Shown: piece by piece, positions 36,601 to 45,500 of the stretch
How positions within the stretch are numbered: the first letter of the stretch is position 1
Layout of the letters: every line of letters starts with the position of its first letter
DNA from: JABDDM01 sp038240295
Lineage (GTDB): Bacteria > Bacteroidota > Ignavibacteria > Palsa-1295
NCBI GenBank assembly: GCA_038240295.1
Contig: JBBSDW010000001.1
Location: 37,674-101,673, forward strand
Length of the DNA stretch: 64,000 nt
Direction: 5' to 3'
Notes under the pieces: generated by a model
Seen by the model: the letters and a program-made list of their open reading frames with translations, nothing else
Database searches by the model: none
What the model was told of the DNA's origin: nothing
Program-made: the position numbers and the translations under genes

Positions 36601-36858
36601 TGTGCGCGAACGCCGGTTCACTACCCGTGGGACGGCGTTGAGTGCGCGCTCGATCGGGATTGTAACCTGCTGCTCGACTTCCGCTGCGGCCCGTCCGGGA
36701 TATTTTGTAATCACATCCACTTCGGTATCGGCAACGTCAGGATATGCTTCGATCTTGATCGTCAGATAGGAAGCGATGCCACCCACAATAATAAGCAGCG
36801 CGAAGAGCAGCGTGAGCACCCGCTGCCGCATCGCAAAATGAACGAGTTGACGGATCAT
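33610..36858 (-). CDS. czcA: Heavy-metal efflux RND pump, CzcA type
   Basis: 1,082 residues, twelve membrane helices and two large periplasmic loops; full length for the HME-RND family. Helix 4 carries DFGIIVDGAVIMTEA, matching the DFG-x3-DGA pattern of the CzcA (Co/Zn/Ni/Cd) group, rather than the A-x-G-x3-DAA pattern of CusA (Cu/Ag). The usual trailing E-N is E-A. The C-terminal 40 residues are His/Glu-rich (EEHLHEQHVRELHERD), a possible metal-sensing tail. Last of the three efflux genes. Confidence 0.92.
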   Translation of the reverse strand: MIRQLVHFAMRQRVLTLLFALLIIVGGIASYLTIKIEAYPDVADTEVDVITKYPGRAAAEVEQQVTIPIERALNAVPRVVNRRSRTMFGLSIVRLTFDEGTDDYFARQQVIEKLRGADIPDGLSPDLAPLSTPVGEIYRYVIEGGPNASPMSLRTLQDWVVVPKLLQAKGVADVVNFGGLVKQYSVILDPLKLRKYGLTANNVQTAIQANNSNTGGNVLERGSQALSIRGIGTIRSEDDIGSIVLSSTTTGTPVYVHDVGSVEITALPPSGILGYSDNTRHVDITSGVQGIVLMRRGENPSEVLKDVRAKLDEAREAMPEGVKLYTLYDRGELVENTLHTVSHTLLEGVTIVVIILLFFLGNGKAALLTAVTIPLSLLWAFIVMRFTGIPANLLSLGAIDFGIIVDGAVIMTEAIMTKLSHTPAEEREKKGNFRLIVEATQAVDRQIFFSVIIIILAYLPLFTLTRVEGKLFSPMAYTLSFAIAGSLLLALTLIPVLATYLFRSGKVSEWKNPIVTFLDKLYGRITEVLLAYRYIVLGATVLVIGGALLIGSQLGTEFLPELDEGAIVIRTVLPAGISLTEAAHYPPIIREVVRKYPEVRAVITQLGRNDDGTDPYGPNRIETHVELTQYDTWPAGMDKHKLLAEIKENLESRIAGAGFSFSQPILDNVTEAVTGSSADLAILVNGDSLGKLRGYADTIYRAIKGIRGATETGIEEEGDQAQLKIEVNRQAAARYGINVRDVEDVIELAVAGKPVSTLYEGERKFDIVIRYQANARSTVEDVSRLEVTSPSGQHIPLAELADIHIEDGSTLIAREDGHRQVGVRTNVRGRDQGSFVAEAQKKVDAILKLPKGYSLDWGGQFENLTRAKEHLIVIIPITLFLIFGLLFITFKSVKYALIVLVNVPLALVGGVLALWIRGINFSVSSGVGFISLFGVAVMSGVILISRINSLRSEHEMPLLDAVRQGAQDELRPILMMMLVALLGLIPASLATGIGSDVQRPLATVIVGGLASALILTLLVLPALYYTIERTSRKDEVALAVEVQEVEEHLHEQHVRELHERDIRAQHHLGESPSAPNDSGHNA

Positions 36859-36873
36859 GATCGCGAACTGGGA

Positions 36874-38028
36874 TTAATATCCGAAACTCAAACCCTTCAA
36901 CAGTACCGCGCCTTCGATCACGACCTGATCGCCATCGGAAAGTCCGCTGGTCACGATAAAATCATTGTTCGACTGCTGCCCCAGCATCACTTCTTTGCGC
37001 TCGAACGTCCTGCCGTCTCGCGTGACAAATACGAACGACTTCCCTTGAACGGAAACAATGGCCGATTGCGGCACGACAAACCGGTGCACCACATCGACGC
37101 CGAACGAAGCGCGGGCGAACATGCCCGGACGAAGAATATGTTTTTGATCGGCAAGTTCAACGCGGACGTTGAAGGTTCGCGTCGTCGGATCGACTGCGTG
37201 ACCAATGTCGAGCACACGCCCATGGAATGTTTCGCCCTTGAATGAGTCGAATAATATCTGCACGTCTTCGCCCATCTGCACTGTCGAGATCTCACTCTCA
37301 GGTACATTCGCGATCAGGAGCGAACTGTTCGCACGAAGATGATCGAGTTCAGTCGCGGAAAGTCCGGTCGTAAGCAATCGCGATTCGAGACCGGTGAGTG
37401 TGGTCTGCGCCATTACTTCATCGCTCTCGGCTTGCGTAACCTCTTTTCCCGCAATGGCATTGTGCGCGTAGAGATCGCGCAGGCGTTCCAGTTCGCGCCC
37501 CGAACGGGCCATGTCATGCTTTGCTCGGAGCCAGTCGGTATAAAGTTGTGTGAGGTCCGACGTTTCAAAAACAGGAACAGTGATCTTGGAGCCCTGCATC
37601 TGCATCGTTGTGAGCACGATGCGAGCGGGAGCCGTCGTCGTGATCGAGACATCTTTGTATTCGGCAGTCCCGATCTTAAGTACACCGCGCGCCGAATCGC
37701 CCGGCGCAAATTCGATCGTTGCCCCGTCCTGCGAGATCAAGGGATGCCGGAGTTCAGCCTGTGCGAGCTTGACCGGCTCGACAGTGACCGCTGAATGTTG
37801 CTCCGACTGATCGCTGTGCGTGCATCCTGAAACAACGAGTGCAAGTGCGACAAGCGCCGAGAGGGCCGCGCTTGAAGCACCCGTTGTGCACGTTCGTTTC
37901 ACGATGCTCCGCGGGAGTAACGCGAGCATTTCCCTTGATCTCGTTCGACTGTTTTTTTTCATGTTCCTATTGATCCTATTCCTATTGATCCTATTCCTAT
38001 TAAACTTATTCGAATTCATTAAAGACAT
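36874..38028 (-). CDS. czcB: Efflux periplasmic adaptor (CzcB/CusB-like)
   Basis: 384 residues as read. A lipoprotein signal ends in VVSGC (Cys about residue 68), followed by the membrane-fusion hairpin (residues about 150-220), a barrel domain (VQILFDSFKGETFHGRVLDI) and a C-terminal domain ending VVIEGAVLLKG. Joins CzcA to the TolC-like outer-membrane channel. The first 33 residues contain an NRNRINRNRINRN repeat, and the true start may be a later ATG (MKKNSRT or MLALLPRS). It overlaps czcC by 23 bases. Confidence 0.9.
   Translation of the reverse strand: MSLMNSNKFNRNRINRNRINRNMKKNSRTRSREMLALLPRSIVKRTCTTGASSAALSALVALALVVSGCTHSDQSEQHSAVTVEPVKLAQAELRHPLISQDGATIEFAPGDSARGVLKIGTAEYKDVSITTTAPARIVLTTMQMQGSKITVPVFETSDLTQLYTDWLRAKHDMARSGRELERLRDLYAHNAIAGKEVTQAESDEVMAQTTLTGLESRLLTTGLSATELDHLRANSSLLIANVPESEISTVQMGEDVQILFDSFKGETFHGRVLDIGHAVDPTTRTFNVRVELADQKHILRPGMFARASFGVDVVHRFVVPQSAIVSVQGKSFVFVTRDGRTFERKEVMLGQQSNNDFIVTSGLSDGDQVVIEGAVLLKGLSFGY
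37965..38001. repeat. 15-base tandem repeat at the adaptor start
   Basis: cctattgatcctatt occurs twice in a row and is followed by cctatta. In the adaptor frame it gives NRNRI repeats. Unit number could vary and shift or lengthen the N-terminus. Confidence 0.8.
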
Positions 38029-39310
38029 CCTTTCCTACGACCGCATTAAGTACGACTAAACTTTTGGCAAAATCGCCGAGCGATTCGACATACGATTGCC
38101 GAAGCTCATTATAGGTTCGCGCTGCATCGAGAAAGTCGATGAGCGAAGTGCCGCCGCGCCGATAGGCATATTCGATCGCCGAGCGAACGTCGAGCGATTT
38201 GCCGAGAACGCTCTCGCCGAGCGTCCGCAATGCCTGCTGTTTATTTGCGGCGTCAAACCACGCGTTCGTCACATCGGCGCGCAATTGGATCAGCGCCGAT
38301 TCCGTCTGCGCTTTCGTTTCCGCCTCACGTATCGCGGCTTTCTCGATCTCACCCTGATTGCGGTTGAAGAGCGGAAGCGGAATCGAGACGGTTGTGCCGT
38401 AATAGGTGATCTCCTGCGAGCGCAAATAATCGAGCGAGACGTTCAAGTCGATCGTTGCGAGCGAACGCTGAAGTTCGGTGTTCGTCCGGGCTTCTTCTTC
38501 GGTCGCACGCAGGACGCGAATATCTGTTCGCCGTTCTTCAGCGATCGCAATGAGCGAGTCAAGCCTTGGAAGCGGCTGCATTGCGACCGAGCGAATCGCG
38601 ATAAAGGCCGACGTATCCGGCTGTAGAGGTTCGCTTGTCTTGAGTCCCGTTCGTCCCATCAGCGCGTAGAGCGTGACGCGGGTCGCGCGATTATCTTCGA
38701 AAGTGCGAAGCGTCTCGAGTTTGAATTTGTCGCGTTCTACTTCGGAGCGTGTGAGTTCGACCGGGGCAATATCCCGATCCTTGACGCGGATCTTGCTCAG
38801 ACTCACCAATGAATCGAGAAGTGTGAGGTTTTCGCTTGAAGCATAGGCTCGTTCGGCCGTGCTCGCGAAGTCGATATACGCAGATCGAACGGCAAGCGTT
38901 GTTTGCCGCAAAGCATCTTCATATTGAAGCTGCGCAACGTTCAGCGCGGCATTCGATTGCTTCAGACGCGCATCGCGCTTGCCTCCAAGTTCGATTGGGA
39001 TGCCGAGCGAGACGCCATAATTTTTATCTTTGGCGGTCAGGCCTTCGCTCGGCAGAATATCTGCGTTGAGCGTCAGTGAGGGATTTGGCAAGAGTCCGGC
39101 AGTGATCTGATCCGCTTCAGCTGCATGCTGCTCGTAGCGAAGCGAGCGGAGTGAAGCATTGTTGGCTATCGCTTCGCTAAGCGCATTGTGCATCGAGAGC
39201 ACCCCGCCGGATGCCGCAGGCTGCGCATGTGCATTGCTGAGCGCACAGCAAACAAGTGCGCTCACGATAAAGGAAAATGTCTTATTGATCTTGTGCATAC
39301 GTGCATCCAT
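38006..39310 (-). CDS. czcC: TolC-family outer-membrane efflux protein (CzcC/CusC-like)
   Basis: 434 residues. Signal peptide, then two repeats of the TolC coiled-coil/strand pattern (HNALSEAIANNASLRSLRYE, AGLLPNPSLTLNADI, YGVSLGIPIELGGKRDARL). It forms the outer-membrane channel for the pump. A second ATG five codons in is a possible start. Confidence 0.92.
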   Translation of the reverse strand: MDARMHKINKTFSFIVSALVCCALSNAHAQPAASGGVLSMHNALSEAIANNASLRSLRYEQHAAEADQITAGLLPNPSLTLNADILPSEGLTAKDKNYGVSLGIPIELGGKRDARLKQSNAALNVAQLQYEDALRQTTLAVRSAYIDFASTAERAYASSENLTLLDSLVSLSKIRVKDRDIAPVELTRSEVERDKFKLETLRTFEDNRATRVTLYALMGRTGLKTSEPLQPDTSAFIAIRSVAMQPLPRLDSLIAIAEERRTDIRVLRATEEEARTNTELQRSLATIDLNVSLDYLRSQEITYYGTTVSIPLPLFNRNQGEIEKAAIREAETKAQTESALIQLRADVTNAWFDAANKQQALRTLGESVLGKSLDVRSAIEYAYRRGGTSLIDFLDAARTYNELRQSYVESLGDFAKSLVVLNAVVGKDVFNEFE

Positions 39311-39370
39311 CGACGATTGCGATCCTGATGCTGAAAATGTTTAGCAAGGAATAGAATCAGTACCGAATCA

Positions 39371-39389
39371 CACTCCAGTACTGGGAGTG
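39371..39389. promoter_or_regulatory. Palindrome between the leading gene and czcC
   Basis: cactcc (39371-39376) pairs with ggagtg (39384-39389), extended imperfectly on both sides (ccgaatca / gaatcgg). Sits in the 108-base gap before czcC. Operator or attenuator are both possible. Confidence 0.35.
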
Positions 39390-39418
39390 AATCGGATAAT
39401 GGGAAGGATCGGAACCAG

Positions 39419-39934
39419 CTAAATGAGTATTCGGAGGAAGGAGATCGTGCGATCCACGAGTGGGATCACCAGCGCACGTGTTGGTTCGGGAGCCGAAATG
39501 TAGACAGCAATTTCATAGACGAGGTCCGATTGCGATTCACCATCAAGCACTGTCGGCGAATCGACATCCTCATAAACGATCGTACCGCTAAACTTTACAG
39601 GTGCCTGAAGCGTCGTCGCGGAGTGCGAAGCAAGCTGAACCGGAATTCCCACGACCGAAGGAGCATCGGCTGTTGTACCCGAATCAAATTGAGAATCGAG
39701 GATCGCTGGGTTATCATGATAGTGCATGTCACCAGTGACAGCTGCATAGATCACGTCGATATTGATCGCATCCAGCAGATAGGTCATCATTACCACGCAG
39801 GCGAGAACGCGCGCCACATGCCGCATCACTCGCACGAGGCGTGTGGCGTGGCGTGGGTTTTCCCCGAATGCGATATGTCGGATAAGTGATAGCACTGTTC
39901 GAGTGAACCCGAACGGGATCGCGTTGGGTTCCAA
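39419..39934 (-). CDS. Hypothetical membrane-anchored protein leading the efflux operon
   Basis: 171 residues. One hydrophobic segment (about residues 43-60, VARVLACVVMMTYLLDAI) followed by an extracytoplasmic beta-rich domain with DMHYHDN and VKFSGTIVYEDVD. The true start may be the internal ATG at MRHVARVL. It lies 108 bases upstream of czcC on the same strand and 23 bases from the divergent msrC gene, so it is probably the first gene of the efflux transcript. I recognise no family; metal sensing is only a guess from its place and few histidines. Confidence 0.6.
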   Translation of the reverse strand: MEPNAIPFGFTRTVLSLIRHIAFGENPRHATRLVRVMRHVARVLACVVMMTYLLDAINIDVIYAAVTGDMHYHDNPAILDSQFDSGTTADAPSVVGIPVQLASHSATTLQAPVKFSGTIVYEDVDSPTVLDGESQSDLVYEIAVYISAPEPTRALVIPLVDRTISFLRILI

Positions 39935-39957
39935 ACCAATATTTCAAATAGGTAAAG

Positions 39958-40494
39958 ATGGAGCAAAAGATTGTGACAGTACCAAATCGGGACAGGACGC
40001 AGGGCGGTGCCGATCGGAAGGAAATTCTCCGGGGCGAACTCGAAGCGCTTTTAAGCATGGATGAACCACTCATCACACTTTTTTCCAATGCCGCCGCTTT
40101 TATTTACGACGCACTGGATCGGCTCAATTGGGCAGGCTTTTATTTTTTGAAAGGCGATTCACTTTTTCTTGGGCCATTTATTGGCAAGCCAGCGTGTACG
40201 CGTATTGAGAATGGAAAAGGTGTTTGTGGAGCAAGTGTGATACGACGCGAGGTTCTGGTTGTCGATGATGTCGATGCGTTTCCGGGTCACATTGCCTGCG
40301 ATTCGGCTTCGCGTTCCGAGATCGTGCTTCCACTCATTCTCGCGAGTGGTCGCGTTCTCGGTGTGCTCGATGTCGATAGTCCCGATCTGGAAAGATTTTC
40401 CATCGAGGAGCGAGCGTTGCTCGAAGCGCTGCGAGATGTGATCGTTTCTAAGCTTGACCGAATGGTGAGTCTTGACGAAGCGATCTTTGTTTGA
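39958..40494 (+). CDS. msrC: Free methionine-R-sulfoxide reductase (GAF domain)
   Basis: 178 residues, one GAF domain. Cys80 (GKPACTRI), Cys90 (GKGVCGASV) and Cys114 (GHIACDSASRSEIVLP) correspond to the three conserved cysteines of E. coli fRMsr, including the catalytic one. It reduces free methionine-R-sulfoxide using thioredoxin, repairing oxidative damage. Start at 39958 has aggtaaag upstream. It ends exactly at the stop of the convergent OmpA gene. Confidence 0.92.
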   Translation: MEQKIVTVPNRDRTQGGADRKEILRGELEALLSMDEPLITLFSNAAAFIYDALDRLNWAGFYFLKGDSLFLGPFIGKPACTRIENGKGVCGASVIRREVLVVDDVDAFPGHIACDSASRSEIVLPLILASGRVLGVLDVDSPDLERFSIEERALLEALRDVIVSKLDRMVSLDEAIFV

Positions 40495-42534
40495 TCATTT
40501 CGTCTGCAGTTCGGCTGCGAGCGGCGTCTGCACTTCGACCGTGACCGTTCGGCAATAGTAACGCCCTTCCGGCAGGTCGTTGCTATAGACCTGACGGTTT
40601 GATCCGACGCCTTCGGTCCTGAGAATCTGCGTGTTGCTTTTATCGGCAAGGATAAGATCGCGCACGGCAAAGGCTCTACCCTGCGAAAGTTGCTGATTGT
40701 GTTTTGCTTCACCCAGATTATCGGTCGAGCCGATGATCGTCGATTTCGAACTATCGAGAATTGAATGCGCGACAAAGTGCGAGATCATCCGTTGATTTTG
40801 CGGAGTGATCGCCGACTTATCGAAATCGAAGACGATCAAACTCAGTCTGCTTAGTTCAAACGGATTCGTCGACTTCGCACTCGGGATTGATGTTCGACTG
40901 GTTGAACTAAGCCCGTCGCGGCCGTTTACGATCAAATTGCAATGAAGAGAATCGAGCGGATGGGTAGCGCTTGCGACGTTTGCGGTTGCCTGACTCGTGA
41001 TCGGCCAGTTGATATTCGTCGGAGGTCTTCCGAGGCCCGAGGTCTGCCAGATATTTTTATCTCTGGCGTCGACTGTCAATTTCCAGTGTTCGACATCGGC
41101 AGGATGATCCGTCTCAACGGCGAATGGTACCGATGCCGGTTCGTACGCATATTCTTTAAAGCGTTCGTGCAGGATCGGTCGCAGCAATTCGTCGTTCGGG
41201 CTGGTCAGTTCGACGCGTCTGTTTTCCTCGATGCCTTGCGGAAATTCGAGCGTCGATGGGAATGTCGGTCGCGTGCTGGTCGAAATCGTTATCCGCTGCG
41301 GCGCCACGCTCCAGGTATTTACGAGATACGACTTCACGCTTTCGGCACGCGCATTTGCGAGTTCAAGCGAGGCAGCTTCCGATGGGGTTTCTTTTCCATC
41401 GGTGGTTCCGTTGAGCACAAGTGCATAACTGCTGTCACGTGCCATCCTGCTTCCGATGACATTCAGAATATGATGATAGGCTTCGAGCGAATGGTGCGGC
41501 AGATCGGTCTCTTGGAATGAACGGGTGTCGTTGACGGCGATCGGATGATATCGAACGGGAAGCTGCGCGTTCGCGCTATCGAAGAAGACATAAGGCAAAA
41601 GTGGGAATGTCTCAGTCACGATCGTTTCGACGATCGTCAAGTGCGGAGCATTTACCGTAGAGAGCAATGCGATCGGCGGCACTGGCTGCATTTTTTTCTG
41701 AGCAAGCACCGGTGGCACGAGATTCGGCGCATCGGGAAGTTCGAGGCCCGGAGGTGAATATCGAAGTGCAAGTCCAAATTCGAGCGAGCTTACTTTCCAG
41801 CTATAGCCACTGACAATTCCTGTAAAGGGCAAGTAGTAGCGCACTTCGGGAGCGGCAGTGAGTCCGACACCGAACGGAAATTGATAGCCGAGCGCACCGG
41901 CCATTCCAACCGGCATCTTGATCCCGGCGATCGCACCCGTCGCAACATCGCGCGTTGTCGTGTGCGTCTGAGGATAGACGACCCCTTGCGGCGAAAGGAT
42001 CTGTTCGGTCTGATGATAGCTCGATGAGCCGAGCGGCGCACTAACGTTAAGTGTCGCCCGCGCATAAAGTGGAAATGTCGCTATCGGTTTATATTCGAGT
42101 CCGACATCGAGAACCGCGAACCCAAGATTTGCACTCGCGCTGTTCTTGCGAAGCAAGGTCACATACTGATTCGTGTTTGGATCGAGAATAGGAAGTAAAC
42201 CCGAATTGACAACGCCGAACGTACCTCCGCGCTGCGCATATTGCAGGCTTGCGTAGAGCCCCATCCCCTCCGTGAAAAAAGGCAGCGTACCGAACGCGCC
42301 TAACGAAAATCCACTGCCTGTTCCCTGATCAAAATTTCCGCAGTTGACACAGTTCTGAAATAGCTGCTCCTGCGTTTTATGGAAGTTGAGGGAGTATCCG
42401 CTTAAGAGCCCGAGCGAAAAAGATTGCGGCGAATAATTTTCAGTCGCCTCCTGCGCGAATGCAGAAGTCGCAATCATGAGCATGAGCATGCCGGCAAGTG
42501 CGCAGCTCACTGTATGAAGAGATTTAAAAAGCAA
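40495..42534 (-). CDS. OmpA-family protein with N-terminal beta-barrel
   Basis: 679 residues. Signal peptide, then an outer-membrane barrel of about residues 35-270 (SLGLLSGYSLNFHKT, FGLALRYSPPGLELP). Two OmpA-like peptidoglycan-binding regions follow: one about 335-450 (YVFFDSANAQLP, ARAESVKSYLVNTW, ENRRVEL) and one about 570-655 (LIVFDFDKSAITPQNQRM, LSQGRAFAVRDLI). Two such domains in one chain are unusual. It would link the outer membrane to the wall. Lies 22 bases downstream of the giant sorting-domain protein. Confidence 0.88.
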   Translation of the reverse strand: MLFKSLHTVSCALAGMLMLMIATSAFAQEATENYSPQSFSLGLLSGYSLNFHKTQEQLFQNCVNCGNFDQGTGSGFSLGAFGTLPFFTEGMGLYASLQYAQRGGTFGVVNSGLLPILDPNTNQYVTLLRKNSASANLGFAVLDVGLEYKPIATFPLYARATLNVSAPLGSSSYHQTEQILSPQGVVYPQTHTTTRDVATGAIAGIKMPVGMAGALGYQFPFGVGLTAAPEVRYYLPFTGIVSGYSWKVSSLEFGLALRYSPPGLELPDAPNLVPPVLAQKKMQPVPPIALLSTVNAPHLTIVETIVTETFPLLPYVFFDSANAQLPVRYHPIAVNDTRSFQETDLPHHSLEAYHHILNVIGSRMARDSSYALVLNGTTDGKETPSEAASLELANARAESVKSYLVNTWSVAPQRITISTSTRPTFPSTLEFPQGIEENRRVELTSPNDELLRPILHERFKEYAYEPASVPFAVETDHPADVEHWKLTVDARDKNIWQTSGLGRPPTNINWPITSQATANVASATHPLDSLHCNLIVNGRDGLSSTSRTSIPSAKSTNPFELSRLSLIVFDFDKSAITPQNQRMISHFVAHSILDSSKSTIIGSTDNLGEAKHNQQLSQGRAFAVRDLILADKSNTQILRTEGVGSNRQVYSNDLPEGRYYCRTVTVEVQTPLAAELQTK

Positions 42535-42556
42535 TCGGAACAGCGTAATTATTGGT

Positions 42557-45500
42557 CTAACGGACGATCATCATTCGTCGCGTATCGTGATAACTTCCAG
42601 CCTCGAAGCGGATGTAGTAAGCTCCGGGGGCACATCCTGTGAGGTCGAGATCGACGGAATATTTTCCGCCTTTCATCAATGTATAACCATCGAGCGGCCT
42701 CGAAACGACTGCACCGGTCGCACTGTAGACTTTCATCGAAGCGTAGGCATCTTCAACAAATTCGACATCGAGCTTCACGCGGCCGTTCGATGGGTTCGGC
42801 GATGGGATCGAGATCGAATTGATACCACCTTTGAATTCAAGATAGGAAATATTGCAGCGCGGATCGACGCGCACGCTTGTTGTGTCGCCCATCGGCACTG
42901 GCGTAATCCAGAGATCCGAATCGCTCGTGAAGAGCGCCGGCGCAAGGATCATTTTCGTAACAATACTATCCGGGACTGCGACAACAAACTTGATCCGAGC
43001 GATCTCACCCTTCTTGACATTCTGCGCTTTGGGCAGTGAGATCGAAAGGCCTGCGCCAATTTGTTTTATTACCGGCGTCGCATAGCTCGAGGTTGCGCTC
43101 ACATATTGCAGCGCACGGCGATCGTAGACGAGCGAATACTTGATGTCGATCGGATTCAGCGGGAAATCTCGATCGATCATGATCGGTACATACACCGTAT
43201 CCGAAATCACTCCGGCAACTGAATCGATCGAGCTTACGGTACCGCCGATCACAAGGTTTAGCGGAAAGGGCGGCGCATAGCCGAAACTATGCAGGCTCCC
43301 GCTGTCATTGATCGGACAGGGACTATTCGAGACCGAAAAAAGCGAGGTATCGAATGTTGCTTGCGCGCGCGGACAAAACCTCACGGTCAGTACGATCGAG
43401 TCACCTGGCGCAAGGATCGCTGGGTATGGCTTGTTGCTTGCGACTACGGAATGCCACTTAGGCAAGCCTACAAGCGAATCGAAGCGAACCGGAATCAGAC
43501 CGGGATTCCTCACCGTCACAAATCGATCGTCACACGAACGCGCATTTACCGTATCGAATCTGGTGCCTCGCGAGATCGCGATCATCGGCTGCGCGATCTC
43601 GACATATCCTTTATCGATACCGGCGACGATCTTAAAAAAGACAAGCGAATCGCTATCGAAGAAAATACTGTCGATCGAAATTGGAAATTTCGTCGCTCCG
43701 CCCCTCACGACGAACTTCACATAGGCGATGACTCCCGCCTGCACGTTGCGCGCATCTTTCAGATTTGCATGCGCACCGTCTGTAGAATCTTTAATGGTTG
43801 CAAGGGCGGTGTATTGCGACTGGATGCCGATAATTCTGAGCGCTGTTGTGTCGTATCCAAGCCTGAAAATGATGTCGATGATATTCTGCGGGATCGCGCG
43901 GCTGAGCATGATCGGCAGCGTGAGCGTGTCGCAGGTGTTCAGTACGATCGTATCGCGATCGACCTTGGCGGTGTCAAAAGCCATTTGCAATCCAAAGGCT
44001 GGAGCGAACCCACTACCCATGACGAGTATCGATGTATCGATGCCATCGCACGGAAACACCGTATGCAAAAGCATCCTCGCGATATAGGTCTTGGGCGCAC
44101 GCGGGAAGAAATTCACCTTGACCGAAAATTTCTCACCACGATGGATCACCCACGGCAGCGGTGCACCTGTCGAGGCAACGACGCTGAATACTTTTTGATC
44201 GGGTTGAAACGAGACCCAATCGATAACGACACTATCGCCGCTCGGATTAACGAACGGATCGGGCACTGCAATATCGACGGCGATCGCCTGCGCGCTCGTG
44301 TCGACGCGGGTTGCAGGAAAATTGACGAGCACTTTGCTCGGTTGAAAATTGAGCTCTCGCCGTCCGCTTAGGATCGTGGTATAGGTTTGCGACCAGCCCG
44401 GCGTATGTGCAGCGATATGGAGCGTTGCGTTGAGCAGCACGTTCGCCTGAATAGCCGGGATGTTGGGACAGAATGAAATCGTGAGCGTATCACCCGATCC
44501 GGGTGGAATCCTGTAAGGCGCCGTTGTACCAGCGATGAACGAACTCCAACGATAAACCGTCGGATTCGGATTTGGCACACCGGCTCCGTCGATCCAGATC
44601 GAATCAATCGTGATCGGAACGAGATTGCTGTAGTTCGGAAGCGGTATCGATCGGTTGAGACAATCGCACGGCTTGATCAAGCTATAATTGACAAAGCTGA
44701 GTGGAACCTCGAGTTTTACAAGTTGCCCATTGCCGGTTAGTACACCGCCATAACTGATCGTACATGGTTGATCCGTCTGCACGGTGATGGGACCATCGTA
44801 GCTCGTCTGGGTCGTTGGTTTGAACTGCACATAAACCCATAGGCTATCGCGCGGCTGCAGGAGATCTGGCAGCGGCGGGTTTGTGCTGAGCACAGTGTAG
44901 CCAGGCGGCACATTGATAGCTGTGATGTGCAGCGGGATCGAACTATTATTTTCGAGTAGGATGCTATCCGTTTTTTGCCAGCCGACTTCTACGGTTTGAA
45001 ATGTGGTGAGTGGCGTTACATACAGTTTCGGCGCAAGGCTCGTCGCACGAATGAGCAATTCATATTTTTCGCCATTCGATAGATTGATATCGATGTAGCC
45101 ATCGTCGGCACGATCGAGCACGAGATCGTTCGGGCAATAGGTTACGATATACTGGATCGCAGTGCCCGCTTTGAAGAGTCCCGCATGCGTTGCGCTCACG
45201 AGTTTCATCTTTCCGCTTGGATCGATGAGTTGATCGTTCGTGACCGTAAGATCGGAACTTGTGATGTTCGTCGCCGTGATCGTATCGGTTTGACACTGAC
45301 ATCCGATCACATCCGTGATCGGCAGATAAGGCGGCTGAAATGAAAGATCCTGAAAGACACCCGTGCCCGTGATCGGAATTTCGATCGTACTAAAACATCC
45401 TTCGTCGAATACGGCAAGTGTGTCAACGTAATTCTTTAACTCTCGCGGCCTGAATTCGACGGTGATCGTTTTGGTCTGCCCCGGCTGGATCGTAAACGAT

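Noticed and set aside
43289..44371. 360-codon open frame opposite the giant surface protein
   Set aside because: Antisense to a well-supported coding region, with Arg/Asp-rich shadow composition and no family motif.
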